Assembly: GCA_016586335.1 (NCBI GenBank)
Contig: BLYE01000160.1
Location: forward strand, 124,001-188,000
DNA length: 64,000 bases
Reading direction: 5' to 3'
From: Nitzschia putrida
Lineage: Eukaryota > Bacillariophyta > Bacillariophyceae > Bacillariales > Bacillariaceae
Positions within the stretch are counted from its first letter, which is position 1. Each line of letters opens with the position of its first letter. Positions 10,976-22,705 of the stretch are shown here, piece by piece. The position numbers and the translations under genes were made by a program. The notes beneath the pieces are model-generated. The model was given only the letters and a program-made list of their open reading frames with translations, had not been told where the DNA came from and did not search any database.

Positions 10976-13960
10976 ATGAAGTTCAATTACAAACTTCAAA
11001 GATTGTGTGGGGCCTACTACGGTAACCCCACCACCACCGATGCCTATGGTGGAAATGGCAAGGGATCAGGATCCAATTTGTTGTACACCGCCAATGGCAA
11101 CTCCCTCATCTCTGCGGTCTCCAACAGAGTGCAGGTTCTTGACCTCAAGACCCATACAGTGCGAACTCTTCCTATTGAAGCACGCTCTAACATTCGGACA
11201 ATGGCTCTCTCGCCCAACGACACTTTGTTGCTCGTTGTCGACGTGCAGAATTATGCCATGATTGTCAATTTCGTGCGAGGAGTCGTCTTGCACCGCTTCA
11301 GATTCAAGCGAAGAGTCCGATATGCTGTCTTTTCTCCATGCGGACGTTATATTGCTGTCACCCATGGAAAGCATGTCCAAGTGTGGTTGGCACCCAACCA
11401 TTTGCGCAAGGAGTGTTCTCCTATGATCCTTCACCGAACGTATACTGGTCAGTCCAGCGATGTTACGTTCATTGAATGGAGCGCAGACTCTTCCGTTCTG
11501 TTGGCAGCCAGCCGCGATTGTACGGCTCGTATTTGGACCACTCATACAACCAAGGACTACCAACCAGTCACACTGAGTGGTCATAAATCTCCCGTCGTTG
11601 GGGCCTATTTCAATTATTCGGCCGACAGATCCACCATTGAAGGATGCTACACCGTCAGTCAAGATGGAGCACTGGTATCATGGAAGCCAGTTTACGAAGA
11701 CAAGGTATCGGCTTCTTCTATGGATGTTGATATGTCTGAGGACATCGATCTGCCACCCGCGGACGATTTCCAAGCCCAGGTGGACGACGCCGTGGACTTT
11801 TTCACTGGGGGTCAACAGAAGGAAACAGCGCTGTCATTGCCTGGTCTCTACGATGGCCAAACTCAAGCTCACAAGCTTGTAGGAGTTCCTTGGAAGCATG
11901 ACACGCGCCACTACTTCAACCAACCCGGAAGCACTGTGGTCGCAAGCACATTCAACCACCGAAATCAATTGTTGGCCTTGGGGTTTTCCTCTGGAGTGTT
12001 TGGTCTCTACGAAATGCCTTCTGTATCTAACATTCACACTCTGTCTGTTGGTACTAGTCAACTCATTCAGTCCTGCATTCTCAATGAAACTGGCGAGTGG
12101 TTGGCCTTGGGATGCCCAACGTCCCAACAACTGCTTGTTTGGGAGTGGCGCTCCGAAACCTATGTGTTGAAGCAACGCGGACACGCATACGGGATGCGCT
12201 GCATGGCATACTCCCCAGATGGTATCGTTGTTTGTACAGGAGGTGAAGACGGAAAGGTCAAGCTATGGAATGCTTCAAGTGGTTTCTGCTACGTCACAAT
12301 GGAGCAATCTCATCAAGCCCCTGTCACTGCCGTGTGTTTTGCCAATGCCAGTGTCGTTTTGACCGCTGGCATGGATGGTACAGTCAGGGCCCATGACCTA
12401 CATCGCTATAAGACCTTCAAGACTTTGACCACTCCCAAGCCTGTTCAGTTCTTGAGTTTGGCAGTTGATCCAAGTGGTGAGATTGTTACAGCCGGAGCTA
12501 TGGACCCATTCCATGTTTATGCATGGAATCTCCAGACTGGAAAGCTGCTTGACGTCTTCACAGGTCACAGCGGCCCCGTCAGTTGCTTGACCTACCAAAG
12601 CAGTGGCGGTGTTCTTGCCAGTGCTTCCTGGGATGGCTCTGTAAAGCTTTGGGATCTCTACAAGGGAAACGTCCCCACAGAAAGCCTGCAGCACAACTCC
12701 GACGTGGTCTGCGTGTCTTTCCGCCCCGACGGCAAGGAGATTTGTACAGGAACCATTGGCGGTATCTTGACTTTTTGGGATGTTGAGACTGCCAAGCTCA
12801 AGTATGAGATCGATGGGCGGCGAGATATTGCTGGTGGTCGCAAGATCAATGACCGTATGACAGCGGACAACAATGCTTCTTCGCGGCATTTTACCTCTGT
12901 CTGCTACTCTGCCGACGGATCGTTCATTCTCGCTGGTGGTAACAGCAAATTCGTTTGTATCTATGAAGTGTCTCAGCAGATCCTGCTGAAGAAGTTCCAA
13001 GTGACATTCAATCGAAGTCTTGATGGTGTCCTGGATGAGGTATGTAGCATCTATTGAAACATTCGCTGGGTTTGGATGGCTGTAAAAGTCAACGTGATGA
13101 TCGATGTATCCCATAAACGTTTGCAGTAAAACGCTGACGGGTCTGAGACCCCACTGGAGTTCTTAATCTTCCTTGGATGTCTGAGCGTTGACTTGACTTG
13201 CGCCTATTTTTCGACCTATTTCGTTGTCGTTGAGCCAATCTAACCTTCATCCTTCTCTTCCTTTCTTCAGTTGAACTCCAAGAACATGACAGATTATGGT
13301 CCAATGGATGACCATGCTGACTCTGGCGATGAAACTGCATACAATGCAATCCGTCTTCCTGGGGCAAAACGTGGAGATGATGGGTCGCGCTCAAGCAAGG
13401 TTGAAGTCCTCACGAGTCAGGTTGCCTTCTCATCCACTGGAAGGGAATGGGCTGCTGTTTCTGGTGAAGGCCTTCACGTGTATTCCCTCGATGAGGACAT
13501 GATCTTTGATCCTATTTCGTTGTCAGAGTCCGTAACACCGGCTGCCGTGGAATCAAGACTTCAAAATGGGGAGTATGGTATGGCTTTGCGTATGGCAGTT
13601 CACCTGAATGAAATTGCCTTGGTGACCGAAGTCCTTGAAGCAACGCCTTACGACGCCATCACTCATGTTGTTCGTACTATCGGGCCTGAGCACTTGGAGC
13701 GCTTGATGCAGTTCATTGCAAAGAACATGGAGACGTCGCCTCATGTCGAGTTTTACCTTCAGTGGTGTCTTGAGATGCTGAAGAATCATGGTCTCCATAT
13801 GGACAAGCACAGGGGATCTTTCATGCGAGCATTCAGGGCAATGCATAAGATGGTACAGACCCGCCATGACGAACTGAAGACGATCTGCAATGAGAACCGT
13901 TTCAATTTGGATTTCATTGAGAATCAGGCAAACCTGATTCAAAGTCTGGATCAGCAATGA
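10976..13960 (+). CDS. PWP2: Periodic tryptophan protein 2 homologue (U3 snoRNP, UTPB subcomplex)
   Basis: Exons are 10976-13039 and 13271-13960, joined by a 231-nt phase 0 intron (GTATGT..TTCAG), giving 917 residues, close to the human protein length. The start MKFNYKLQ and the following tandem WD40 units (endings such as ARIW, VKLW, VHAW, LTFWD) match PWP2. The junction reads LDE/LNSKNMT, a family-typical stretch, and the last 150 residues form the helical Utp12-type C-terminal domain. In yeast and human this protein scaffolds the UTPB module of the small-subunit processome in the nucleolus, needed for early 18S rRNA processing. The function is taken from the family. An in-frame extension upstream of 10976 lacks conserved features. 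Confidence 0.95.
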
Positions 13961-14071
13961 AAACTATGTATATAATAGGCACTTGTAAACTGTTTAAATA
14001 ACTTCCCCACAGCCACTACAAACATATTTCTGCCCCTAGAGACGCGTACCACTACCCCAACCGAGTGATCA

Positions 14072-15583
14072 TCAGTCCTCGATGCAGTCTTCAAATTCAT
14101 CGACTGATTCTTCTTCTGAGAAGCTTGACGTTGGACGCACCAGCATTCTTGGTTCCACTGTTTGGGGTTGCTCTTGTTGCAACTTCTTCTTCCACTCCTC
14201 TTCAGCAGCATGAAGGTTCCTGGCATAATCCGCAGCCAAATCCTCCAATGACTCTTGATATTCCTTTTTCGCCGTTTCCAGTTGCTCTTCCAAGAATGAC
14301 ACCTTCCAACTCGTATCACCATCTTGTTGCTTCTGCTGTTCCAGCTGAGACAGTTTTTGTTCCAGCTCATCTTTGTCAGATTGGAGAATCACGACTCTTG
14401 TTTCAAGTTCAGCAGCCCTTTCCTCCAATTCTGTCCGAGTAGTCTCCAAATCATCCTGTAACTCTTGCAGTGCAATGGACTTGGATTCCAGTTTCTTTTG
14501 AAGGGTGTCTATCTTTTCCTTCCACTCGTCACTCTCGCTTTCTTTCGGTTGTGGCTCTTCGTATCCCAGTGAATGCGTGGATATTCGGACAGATAACTCT
14601 TCCTCCAAACACTTGTTGTCTGCAACCGCTTTTTGAAGTTGGGTCTCTAATTCCTCCTTTGCTTGCTGCGTCGTCTTGAGCTCTTCCTGGGTTTCCTTGA
14701 GCTTTTGTGTTGCAGTCGCGTGACGGTTGCGTTCGTCGGCCAGTAACCGTTCCATGACCTGTATAGCCGTATCAACAGAAGCCTTGGCTTTTCGTTGCTG
14801 ATCTTCTGTTTGTGTTGTCTTTCTCTCAATCGTATATTCATCCAGCATCCATAGCTGATGTGTTAACTGAAAAGATGTTCTCGCAGGGGTAATATTGCTA
14901 CTACCTTTCTTGTCCTTGGCTCCAGGTTCATAGACAGGTGGGGATCGCAAGAAACCGGTACCGGTAGAGGTATCACTAGAAACAGGACCATGATTGCTGG
15001 GGTTCGCGGCCTCCAGGAGAGCCTTGTTATAGCTGTCCACACTGCACTGCACAGTTACATCGGAAATAGCGGCCAACCATTCCATCTGCGATTGGTGATG
15101 TTCCATGCACAACTTCCACTTTGTTTCCTGTGTGAGACCAACTTGCACCTTAATGCTAAGACAAAAGGGAGAAGGTGCTCCAGAATGGCCAAACGAAACC
15201 TGGACGGACGCCTGTTCCTGGGCCAGATCAATGTACCCTCTCAACAGCTCAAGTAGATCGTTCGATGAACTCAAAGCTTTCGTAGGATCAGAATCAAAGT
15301 AGAGAAGAATGGTTCCGCGCAACTGCAAATATCTGCTTTCCCAAGCATTTGTGTAACTTCCAAGCTTGGCAAGGCCACCTCGTCGCTTCCAGACCGTGCC
15401 TGCAAAAAGTACAGGCATATCGGTCAGGATCCTTTTGAGTTCATCATCCGTTTTTGCAGTTGTCAGGTTGATATTGGCCCCACTGGCACTGGACAAGGCA
15501 CTAGAAGCTGCATTTAGATTTGAGATGCCGGCCTGACGTGCTTTCGATGCTGCCTTTTTTGTCTGCTCAAAGAACTTGTTCAT
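14072..15583 (-). CDS. PH-domain and long coiled-coil protein
   Basis: The 503-residue protein starts MNKFFEQTKKAASKA, an amphipathic basic stretch. A pleckstrin-homology domain lies at about residues 60-180 (GTVWKRRGG, then WESRYLQLRGTILLYF, then a Trp-containing C-terminal helix near MEWLAAI). From about residue 250 the chain is almost continuous coiled coil rich in Glu/Gln/Lys, ending in an acidic tail. PH domains bind phosphoinositides or proteins at membranes, so a membrane-tethered scaffold or trafficking role is inferred. The in-frame stretch upstream of 15583 lacks an ATG. Confidence 0.8.
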   Translation of the reverse strand: MNKFFEQTKKAASKARQAGISNLNAASSALSSASGANINLTTAKTDDELKRILTDMPVLFAGTVWKRRGGLAKLGSYTNAWESRYLQLRGTILLYFDSDPTKALSSSNDLLELLRGYIDLAQEQASVQVSFGHSGAPSPFCLSIKVQVGLTQETKWKLCMEHHQSQMEWLAAISDVTVQCSVDSYNKALLEAANPSNHGPVSSDTSTGTGFLRSPPVYEPGAKDKKGSSNITPARTSFQLTHQLWMLDEYTIERKTTQTEDQQRKAKASVDTAIQVMERLLADERNRHATATQKLKETQEELKTTQQAKEELETQLQKAVADNKCLEEELSVRISTHSLGYEEPQPKESESDEWKEKIDTLQKKLESKSIALQELQDDLETTRTELEERAAELETRVVILQSDKDELEQKLSQLEQQKQQDGDTSWKVSFLEEQLETAKKEYQESLEDLAADYARNLHAAEEEWKKKLQQEQPQTVEPRMLVRPTSSFSEEESVDEFEDCIED

Positions 15584-16042
15584 AGTTGGAGAGTGAATTT
15601 GCGAATCTCGAGGCAACGCTTAGGTTTCAATTCGGGTACTCTCTAGTCGTAGTAATTCCGTCCCCGAAGACTAGGAATGCTCCACCTGTGAGAGTGTCGT
15701 TGAAACTACCTGCTTCGAGAGCAGAAATGGAAAGGTTCACCAGAGGACGATTGAATCGGATTCAATCACCACTTTTTGTTGGAGAGCAGAGAGACCTCAA
15801 ACGTCGTCCAACTACTACGGCATTGTCATGACGACGTGATCCTTCGTCCTCCAGGGACTCAGTCACTAGGGACTGACATGGCGGTTCGACCTTTTTGGCG
15901 CCATATCCGTCTGTATGTTGTACGCCAGGGTGCTAGGAGGTACGTAATAAAACAATCATGAAGTAAAAACAACAGTACCAATCGTAAAAGATTGAGAATG
16001 TACTTCAATTATAATTTGTTCGTTCCCAAGTTCATTCAAAGT
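15584..16042. other. Intergenic, no gene recognised
   Basis: These 459 bases lie between the start of the PH-domain gene and the stop of the cyclase-like gene, both on the minus strand. Only short shadow frames are present. Confidence 0.5.
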
Positions 16043-19000
16043 CTATTTGCTTAACAACGGGTGCCAACCATCCCACCCATCTGGAGCTTCACTGCCCTGA
16101 GACTTCATGAAATTAATCAGGTAGTTGCAAGGGCCATCAGCGGTCTCTCTGCGGTACAACTCGAACCGATCTTCTGTATCATCCATCTCATCATGTAGAT
16201 AGCCTTCTTCCATCGCTGCTTCAATCATGATTTCGTTAGCTTTCTCGAACCTCTTGATCGCTGTGGGCCAATTGCCGGTGTAATAAGCCTTCATACCTGC
16301 CTTGAATTCCGTTTCGAAATCCAAAGACACGTGCTGCCGCATCGACGCGAGATCCTGATCCGTGTTCCAGATCGATGGAACGTAAGCATCTGCAGCCATA
16401 TCAGCATCTTCATCGGACCGCCCGAAAAGGAAAAAGTCTGCATTTTGTCGCACGTCAAATGTGTAAATCTTTTGTACTGTGGCACTACCCTTCACAGTTA
16501 CCCGATCCACATTGCGCAACTTGGACTTGGCCGTATCTGACATAAGTTCTTGGACAGCCTCGCTCAAAAGAATAGTCACACCGTAGTGCTTACAGGCACT
16601 CATCATCCGAGAAGCCATGTTGACGTGCGGCGACAAGTATGTCGCATCAATTTTGTACTCACTACCAACGGCACCTTCGACAGCCCAACCAGCATCCATT
16701 CCAAAAATCATCTTTACATCGAAAGCCCCCACACCTGCACTTAGCCTGAAATCTCTACTCCACCCCCTCAACTTTTCATCTCTGTCAATACCAGCAAAAG
16801 ACTTCAACATCCCAATGACAGCTCGGTCGGTAAACATAGCGATACCGGGCAATGATTGAAGAGACAATTTCTTTGCCTCGGAGTCATTCTCTTGTTTGGA
16901 ATTGGAACCGTTGCGGACCCTAGAGCCCTGTTTCAGGCTTTCCGAACTTCCCCGAGTATGTGTGGACGACTGCTTCGATGTCTTTTTTCTTGGAACCTTC
17001 TTCGTTTCAGAGGTAGAGAACACTAGCTGAGCAGCTTCCTTCAACTTCTCATCAACTTCCTTCACCAACCCGATACGAAATACCATCAGGAATGCAGCAC
17101 CAAGGTTTTTGTTACATTGACCTGAATCACCAAATCCCCAACGATACACTTCATTATGGAGGACAGAGGCTACATCATTGATCAGAATCATAACATCTCC
17201 CCCCAAGCATTTGAGTGCGTGATCGAACCCATCAATTGCGGCAAAGGCGAACAATGCATACACAGACTTGCCGGGTACTGTTGGATTGAAAACCTCTGCC
17301 AGCGAACTAGATGCCAAGTTGGTCGAAATGATATCAGCCCCGGCAACCCCTACAAAAAACAATGTCAGAGGATGGTAACTATAAACAAACTCCAAACAAC
17401 ACAACGTGCACTCACCCCAACACTTCCTGAGCAAGTCAGTAATCTTCGCCACGGCTGTGATGAGCTGTTCTGTTTCGTACGTTTCCACGTTGTCTGCCTC
17501 CGAAGCATCGCCGTCAGAAACAATGCTTAGTACTTCAGACTCAACATCACTAATCACGCTGTAGTTGTCTCGCCCAGCTGGCGTCGCTTGTGACAACGGA
17601 TTTTTCGCATAGCGAGCAACAATTTTCAACATACTTCGAAGCGGTCGGAGCACCAGGTCTTCGGCGTCTTTTCGAAGGATGGAAAGACTTCCAAGGACTG
17701 TCAACAAAAGAGTAAACTGCAACAGAAACGACGAAAGTGCACTGAAGGGACAATCCGTCAGCAGTGCAACACATCGAATCAACAGATCTCACACGCTACT
17801 TACGAAGTTTCGATCTTCCGAGAATAGTTGAATCTCGCAACAACACTGAAGCTTTCTTCCGTGACATTACCATTCCAATCCGTCAGAGTACCATCTACAG
17901 GTGCCGTCGGAAAGTCCAGTATGTTTCCAGTCCTCGCATCATCATTCGACCATTCAATTTCAGCCCAAGGGAGCCTGCCGTACATACATTTTCCGACAAA
18001 GCTATCGTCATACTCATTGCAATCAACAACACCAAACTCGTAGCCGCCAACGTCCTGCGCAATTTTTTCGAAATAATTACCGCATCTTGCAGGCTTCAAA
18101 AGGAAAGCAACCAAGAAATGATTTGTCTCAGAGGTAATCTGACCAGCTTCAAGATACCTGAACATTTTTGTCCAGGATTGCATCGATTCAGCCAGGTATT
18201 GGCATGATTCTGTGCTTTCTACATTCACAAGTGCATTTGTTTGTGCAAGTTGATTTACCAGCGCAGTGCTGCTCAACGTGGCACCCCCTGAAAATCCAAT
18301 GAGAGTGATCAGAGGGAAAAAGCCCGTAATGGCACACAAAATGGCAAGTGCTCGGTATGAATTGGTCAACATCAACGCCGTGCCAATATTGGAAGCATTA
18401 ATCAATGCACTATCCCTGTGTTTTTGCTCAATGCGATTGGCGACAACCCGCATGACAGTGTTGTCATCGTCCATATCACTGGACCTTGATTTATTCGCCG
18501 AGACAATTTTGTTGAAGTTGGCAGGTACAATCTTGAGGTTTCCGTTGCTCAGAAACTTGGCCTTGAGCCAGCGGTTCCGCCAGTGTCGTACCAAGGAAAA
18601 CACACGAAGGCGGACACAAGCATAGAACAACCTCCCCATGGCATAATCCTTGATGGTGGGACCAGCCACTGCCATCATCGTTGCATTCAAAAAGGAGAAC
18701 GTGTATCGACTACTGCAGGAATCTCCTGTGAACAGACAGAGGAACTCGGGAACGAAGAAAGCCAAGGATACGAACTCCACAACAAGGTGTAAGCCACTGA
18801 TGAATCGAACAGTTGTCGGGGTATAGGCCTTTTCAGAATGAATCAACGAAAGGAAGTCATCGGGTCGGATGAAGACTTCGAAAAAGAGCTCAACCGACAA
18901 AATACACCAGACAATGAAGTTGATGACCGCCAAGGTATGATCATGGTGTGGCTGCATAAAGGCAAGTCTCGCCGAATCCACTAGCATGTACCAAAAGGTG

Positions 19001-20339
19001 CACACCACAATGATATTGACAGACGTCACCGTCGCCGCACACTGGTAGGGACTCTGGCCATTCAAGAATGCATGTGCTTGTTTACGAATTGCCAAAACGA
19101 CGGCTTTGATCCATCGAAAGATGCTGTTTCCAACCACAAAAAACAACAAATCATAGATAAGGAAAAAGGGGAGCAAGACAATCTCCAGGATGTGGGAACA
19201 GCATTTTCGAAGTGTTCCTTCTTTGCCTTCAGAATCTAGATGGACATCTTCTTCTTCTCCTAGGTCCTCCAAGCCCCCTCCCATGGCGGAATCCCTTGCG
19301 GCTGCTCTACGAGCTGCATCTTCACCGGCTTGATTCATGATTGGCAACATAGTTTCTGAAACACAAAACGTTGAGTGACACAAGAAGTATAAATGAATAC
19401 ATGAATCCATAATATTGTGGATAGCGTCGTACCTGGATCACCGCGGACATCAATACCCGTATCTGCTCTCGTAATGGTGTAGAACACAGCGTTCTCTTCA
19501 TAGTGCACAGTCTTGACGGTTCCCAAGACGTAGAGGTATGGGCCTCGCTGTTCCTCACTGGTGAAACCTGCCCCAGGGGGGAAACCATGTCGGTTCACAC
19601 TATTTCCAAGTCGCAAGAGACTGTTGCTAATGAGGACAGCGTCTCCAATAGCATACCTGTGCGTGGCCCCTCTTTGTATTCGATTGATATCTTCGAGATC
19701 TGGAATATCTGAATTATTGCTGGGACGACCAAAGCGTGCAAACGCTGTACTATGACGCGCAATGGAGTTTCGCAAACTCTGCGACTTGCGCGAAAGGTTG
19801 GAGGTAATGTTGCTATCAAAGGAAAGGCGGTCTCCCGTCCCGGTAGAGGGGCCTTTGAAGGACAAGGAGCGAATCAAGTTAGTGGAAAAACGTCCCCCTG
19901 AAGGCCGGGACGCTCGACGTGGACTGGCGGCCCCGCCTCCCGATAAGAGGTCCAAACCTCTATCTAGACTGACCCTCGACGCCGTTGAAGTTCTGGGCCC
20001 TGAAGTGACGGATGATCGAAAAAGCATATCCTCGCCGTCGGCATTCCCTTCATCTACTTCCAGGTGGGACGACAAGGAAGGGCGGCTAATGGCAGATTGC
20101 AGTGATGCTGTAGACAATCTTCCCTGGATGCTCCGCTTCCGAGAGGATGTAGGCGAAAAGTTGGTTCCTTCAAAGTAATAGGAATCTTCCATGGAGGGAG
20201 CTGCGTTGTTGCTGTTATTGTTGTCTCCACTACCAAACTCTCGCGATCGGCTGATCGACAATTCATCTGACTCTTCCAGAATGTCAGACAATACCACGTC
20301 TCTTCTCCCCGAGACTGACACTGAACTTCGATGCGCCAT
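16043..20339 (-). CDS. Channel-like membrane protein with class III nucleotidyl cyclase-like domain
   Basis: Exons are 20339-19433, 19355-17804, 17741-17416 and 17349-16043. Introns of 77, 62 and 66 nt all join frames cleanly, giving about 1363 residues. The first 300 are Ser/Arg-rich and disordered. A bundle of transmembrane helices resembling a voltage-sensor/ion-transport domain follows, with an Arg/Lys-rich helix (RLRVFSLVRHWRNRW). A further helix, an extracellular loop of about 150 residues, another helix and a helical linker lead to the cyclase-like domain from about residue 930. The segment EYKIDATYLSPHVNMASRM is typical of class III cyclases. However, the positions of both metal-binding Asp are Ala (AAIDGFD and NLGAAFLMV), so catalysis is doubtful. 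The architecture recalls channel-cyclase fusions of other protists. The 66-nt intron has no stop. Confidence 0.8.
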
Positions 20340-20709
20340 AATGTTGATTGGATTGCTAGCACAAAGTTCACAACGTTCACAGTGATATATTCCTGTAGTT
20401 GTAGTACAAGTACAATACCAGTTCTGTTGGGTGTTGCCCGGCACAAAGGGATTCGTACAACAGCAGGATTCCCCTCCCGGCTGGAAACAAAAAAAAAATA
20501 ATGCAAAAGCTACATGCACTTTGTTGGTGTAAGCTGTCCAGTCGCTCGGCCTTATGTAAAAGTCATTTTTGATTCACTGGAGTCATTCAATTAACGTCCC
20601 AGTAGCATGTCTCTATCTGCTCAAGTTCCACGTGGATCGACAAATGCCAAAATTCGCAGAACAACACATGATTTTTTTGTTGATGTTGTGATGCCACTTC
20701 TTGTTGGCC
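20340..20709. other. Intergenic between divergent genes
   Basis: These 370 bases lie between the cyclase-like ATG (minus strand) and the ankyrin-type ATG (plus strand). A Cys-rich open frame continues upstream of the cyclase ATG but has no clear start. A small plus-strand frame from 20608 (59 codons) is unrecognised. Confidence 0.45.
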
Positions 20710-22233
20710 ATGAGCCGCAGCAAGGGTTTCTTTTCCTGGTGTCTGCCAAATTCATCATCCATAATATTGGAGACAGAAAATGAAGAATCCAATCGGACCA
20801 AGCCTTCTCCACTCCGCGTAGACGGCGATGGTGTCCTGCGAGTTCCTTCCTACCAGACGTTACCCAGAGAGAGTTCTCGGATGCTTCGAGCATGTTGGGC
20901 CAAAGATTGGGATGACGTTCTAGCCTGTTGCAGGTCACACCCAGAACAAGCTTGTCATCGAACCCAGCTTTCAGATCGCACTGCTCTGCACCTTGCTACC
21001 TTTAATCAACCATGTCCCCTCCAAGTCGCTCAAGCACTTTTGAGAGCAAATCGCCACATGGTTCTGGTGCAGGATTCTCTTCGATACACACCTTTGCACA
21101 ATGTTGCCTATTTCCCAGGAGAGTCGCTTGTCAAATTGTTTTGCGATACTTCTATTATGGTTGAGCAAGAACTCAAACACATCGGTCTCCCTCCTGTTTC
21201 GGGTACGTCGCCCTTGTTCCTTGCCGCCAAACGGGGTGCTCCTTTGAGGACATTGCGAGCGCTCTTGGATACACGCACCCGTACCGAATGGATTGCCCCG
21301 TCCACTGGTGGGGAACCCTATTGGATGCATACGTTGGATGAATATTCGAGTCCTTTGGAGATTCTATTGCGAGATCGGGCGTCCGCCACTTGGTTTCACA
21401 AGGATATTGCGAGTGCTGGTGCGAGTACGAGTACATTGCCCCCCAAGTTGATGCAACGAATGAGAAATATGGCTTGGGAGAGGCTCTCGCAACGACCCAA
21501 GGATCCTTCTCGATTCCATCATCCTCCAACACTACCAGCAGCACACCGTGACGACTCTAACTTGGACGATTTGGATATTTGGTCAGAACCTGAGACTGAC
21601 GCATTGTTGCTCTGGTCCAAGAGTTTGGAGCTCTTGGCGGAACATGTTCCGCTATTATTGTTCGGCTTGGAGGATGGACAAGCTTCCGCTTTTCCCTATG
21701 CTATCGTTCACTGTGTTGCTAGTGCAAAAGTACCCTTGTATTCTCTCCTTCAGCTGGTCCTGATGCTTTTCCCAGAACAAGCGCTCCTGCATTGTGAACT
21801 AGGCTTTTTACCCCTGCATCATGTGTTGTGTGCCAACCATCCCTACACCTCCCAAACCTTGTTGACTTTACTCCTTGCCATGGCACCCCAAGCCGTGCGC
21901 ATCCCCACCCGGACAACATCCTTGCATCCCCGCCGACCGAAACAACAATCCCAGTTTGCATTGGCCCTTGCCTGTGAATACAAACTCCCGGTGCATATTC
22001 TACACCAACTCTTGCGTGTAGAATCGGATGAAACGTTGTGTACCATGGATGACGAGACAGGATTGTTCCCATTTGCGCTAGCGGCCACCAAAGGATATGA
22101 TGTCGAAACCATCTACGATTTGCTACGGGCACATCCACAAGTGTTGCAACAGCAGCAACAACAACAACAACAGCCTCGAGGTGGAGGAGCTGCCATGGCT
22201 AAAGTCGTGGGTACCAATGGTCTAGATTGTTGA
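20710..22233 (+). CDS. Ankyrin-repeat-type protein with poly-Gln tail
   Basis: The 507-residue protein contains degenerate ankyrin units, recognisable from TALHLATF, YTPLHNVAYF, SPLFLAAKRG, LPLHHVLCA and LFPFALAATKG, spread from about residue 90 to the end. The C terminus has an uninterrupted Gln run of about nine residues from CAA/CAG codons, then a short Gly/Ala-rich tail. Such proteins are numerous in diatoms and serve as protein-binding scaffolds; no catalytic domain is visible. The ATG at 20710 is the first in frame. The last ~550 bases are repeated in decayed form at 24791-25422, beyond the neighbouring NTPase gene. Confidence 0.75.
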   Translation: MSRSKGFFSWCLPNSSSIILETENEESNRTKPSPLRVDGDGVLRVPSYQTLPRESSRMLRACWAKDWDDVLACCRSHPEQACHRTQLSDRTALHLATFNQPCPLQVAQALLRANRHMVLVQDSLRYTPLHNVAYFPGESLVKLFCDTSIMVEQELKHIGLPPVSGTSPLFLAAKRGAPLRTLRALLDTRTRTEWIAPSTGGEPYWMHTLDEYSSPLEILLRDRASATWFHKDIASAGASTSTLPPKLMQRMRNMAWERLSQRPKDPSRFHHPPTLPAAHRDDSNLDDLDIWSEPETDALLLWSKSLELLAEHVPLLLFGLEDGQASAFPYAIVHCVASAKVPLYSLLQLVLMLFPEQALLHCELGFLPLHHVLCANHPYTSQTLLTLLLAMAPQAVRIPTRTTSLHPRRPKQQSQFALALACEYKLPVHILHQLLRVESDETLCTMDDETGLFPFALAATKGYDVETIYDLLRAHPQVLQQQQQQQQQPRGGGAAMAKVVGTNGLDC

Positions 22234-22362
22234 AGGGGCACCGCACGGTAGAGTAAAGTATTGGAAGATCATGGAGATAGACCGCCGCATACAATCGTGC
22301 AAACAAAATGAACCATTCGCTATCATTAATCCATCGACATTCCAAATTTCCCTTGCTCCATA
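21690..22362 (+). repeat. Direct repeat copy A (3' part of ankyrin-type gene plus downstream DNA)
   Basis: This segment matches 24791-25422 in the same orientation. The longest exact run I found is 56 bases (22093-22148 against 25171-25226). Similarity continues past the stop codon at 22233 into non-coding sequence, so the duplication was of DNA and not only of coding sequence. Confidence 0.85.
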
Positions 22363-22705
22363 GACCTTTCTTGGGGTTGGGATTGGATTGTAGCTTCGAA
22401 TTTGCTTCATTGAAACGTACCGTAGTGACGTCGGGTGCAGGTCCCGCTATGCACTGCAAAGCGAGACTGTCTTGATGGTAGCCCCAAAGGTGTGACTTGC
22501 TTTGTATACTTTCACTAACTGACTAGTCTCATTATTACCAATTTAGTAGTTTTGCCCAGTTTCATGTGCTAGGTATGCCTACTATGTATGACTATACTTA
22601 GTCTTGAGCTGTAACACACAGCGTAACACGCAAAAAGGGTACTACTTTAGTAATACAGTACAAGAACCTGTTGGGTTGGAGTTCTGCTTCGTTGTTGTCG
22701 CCAAC

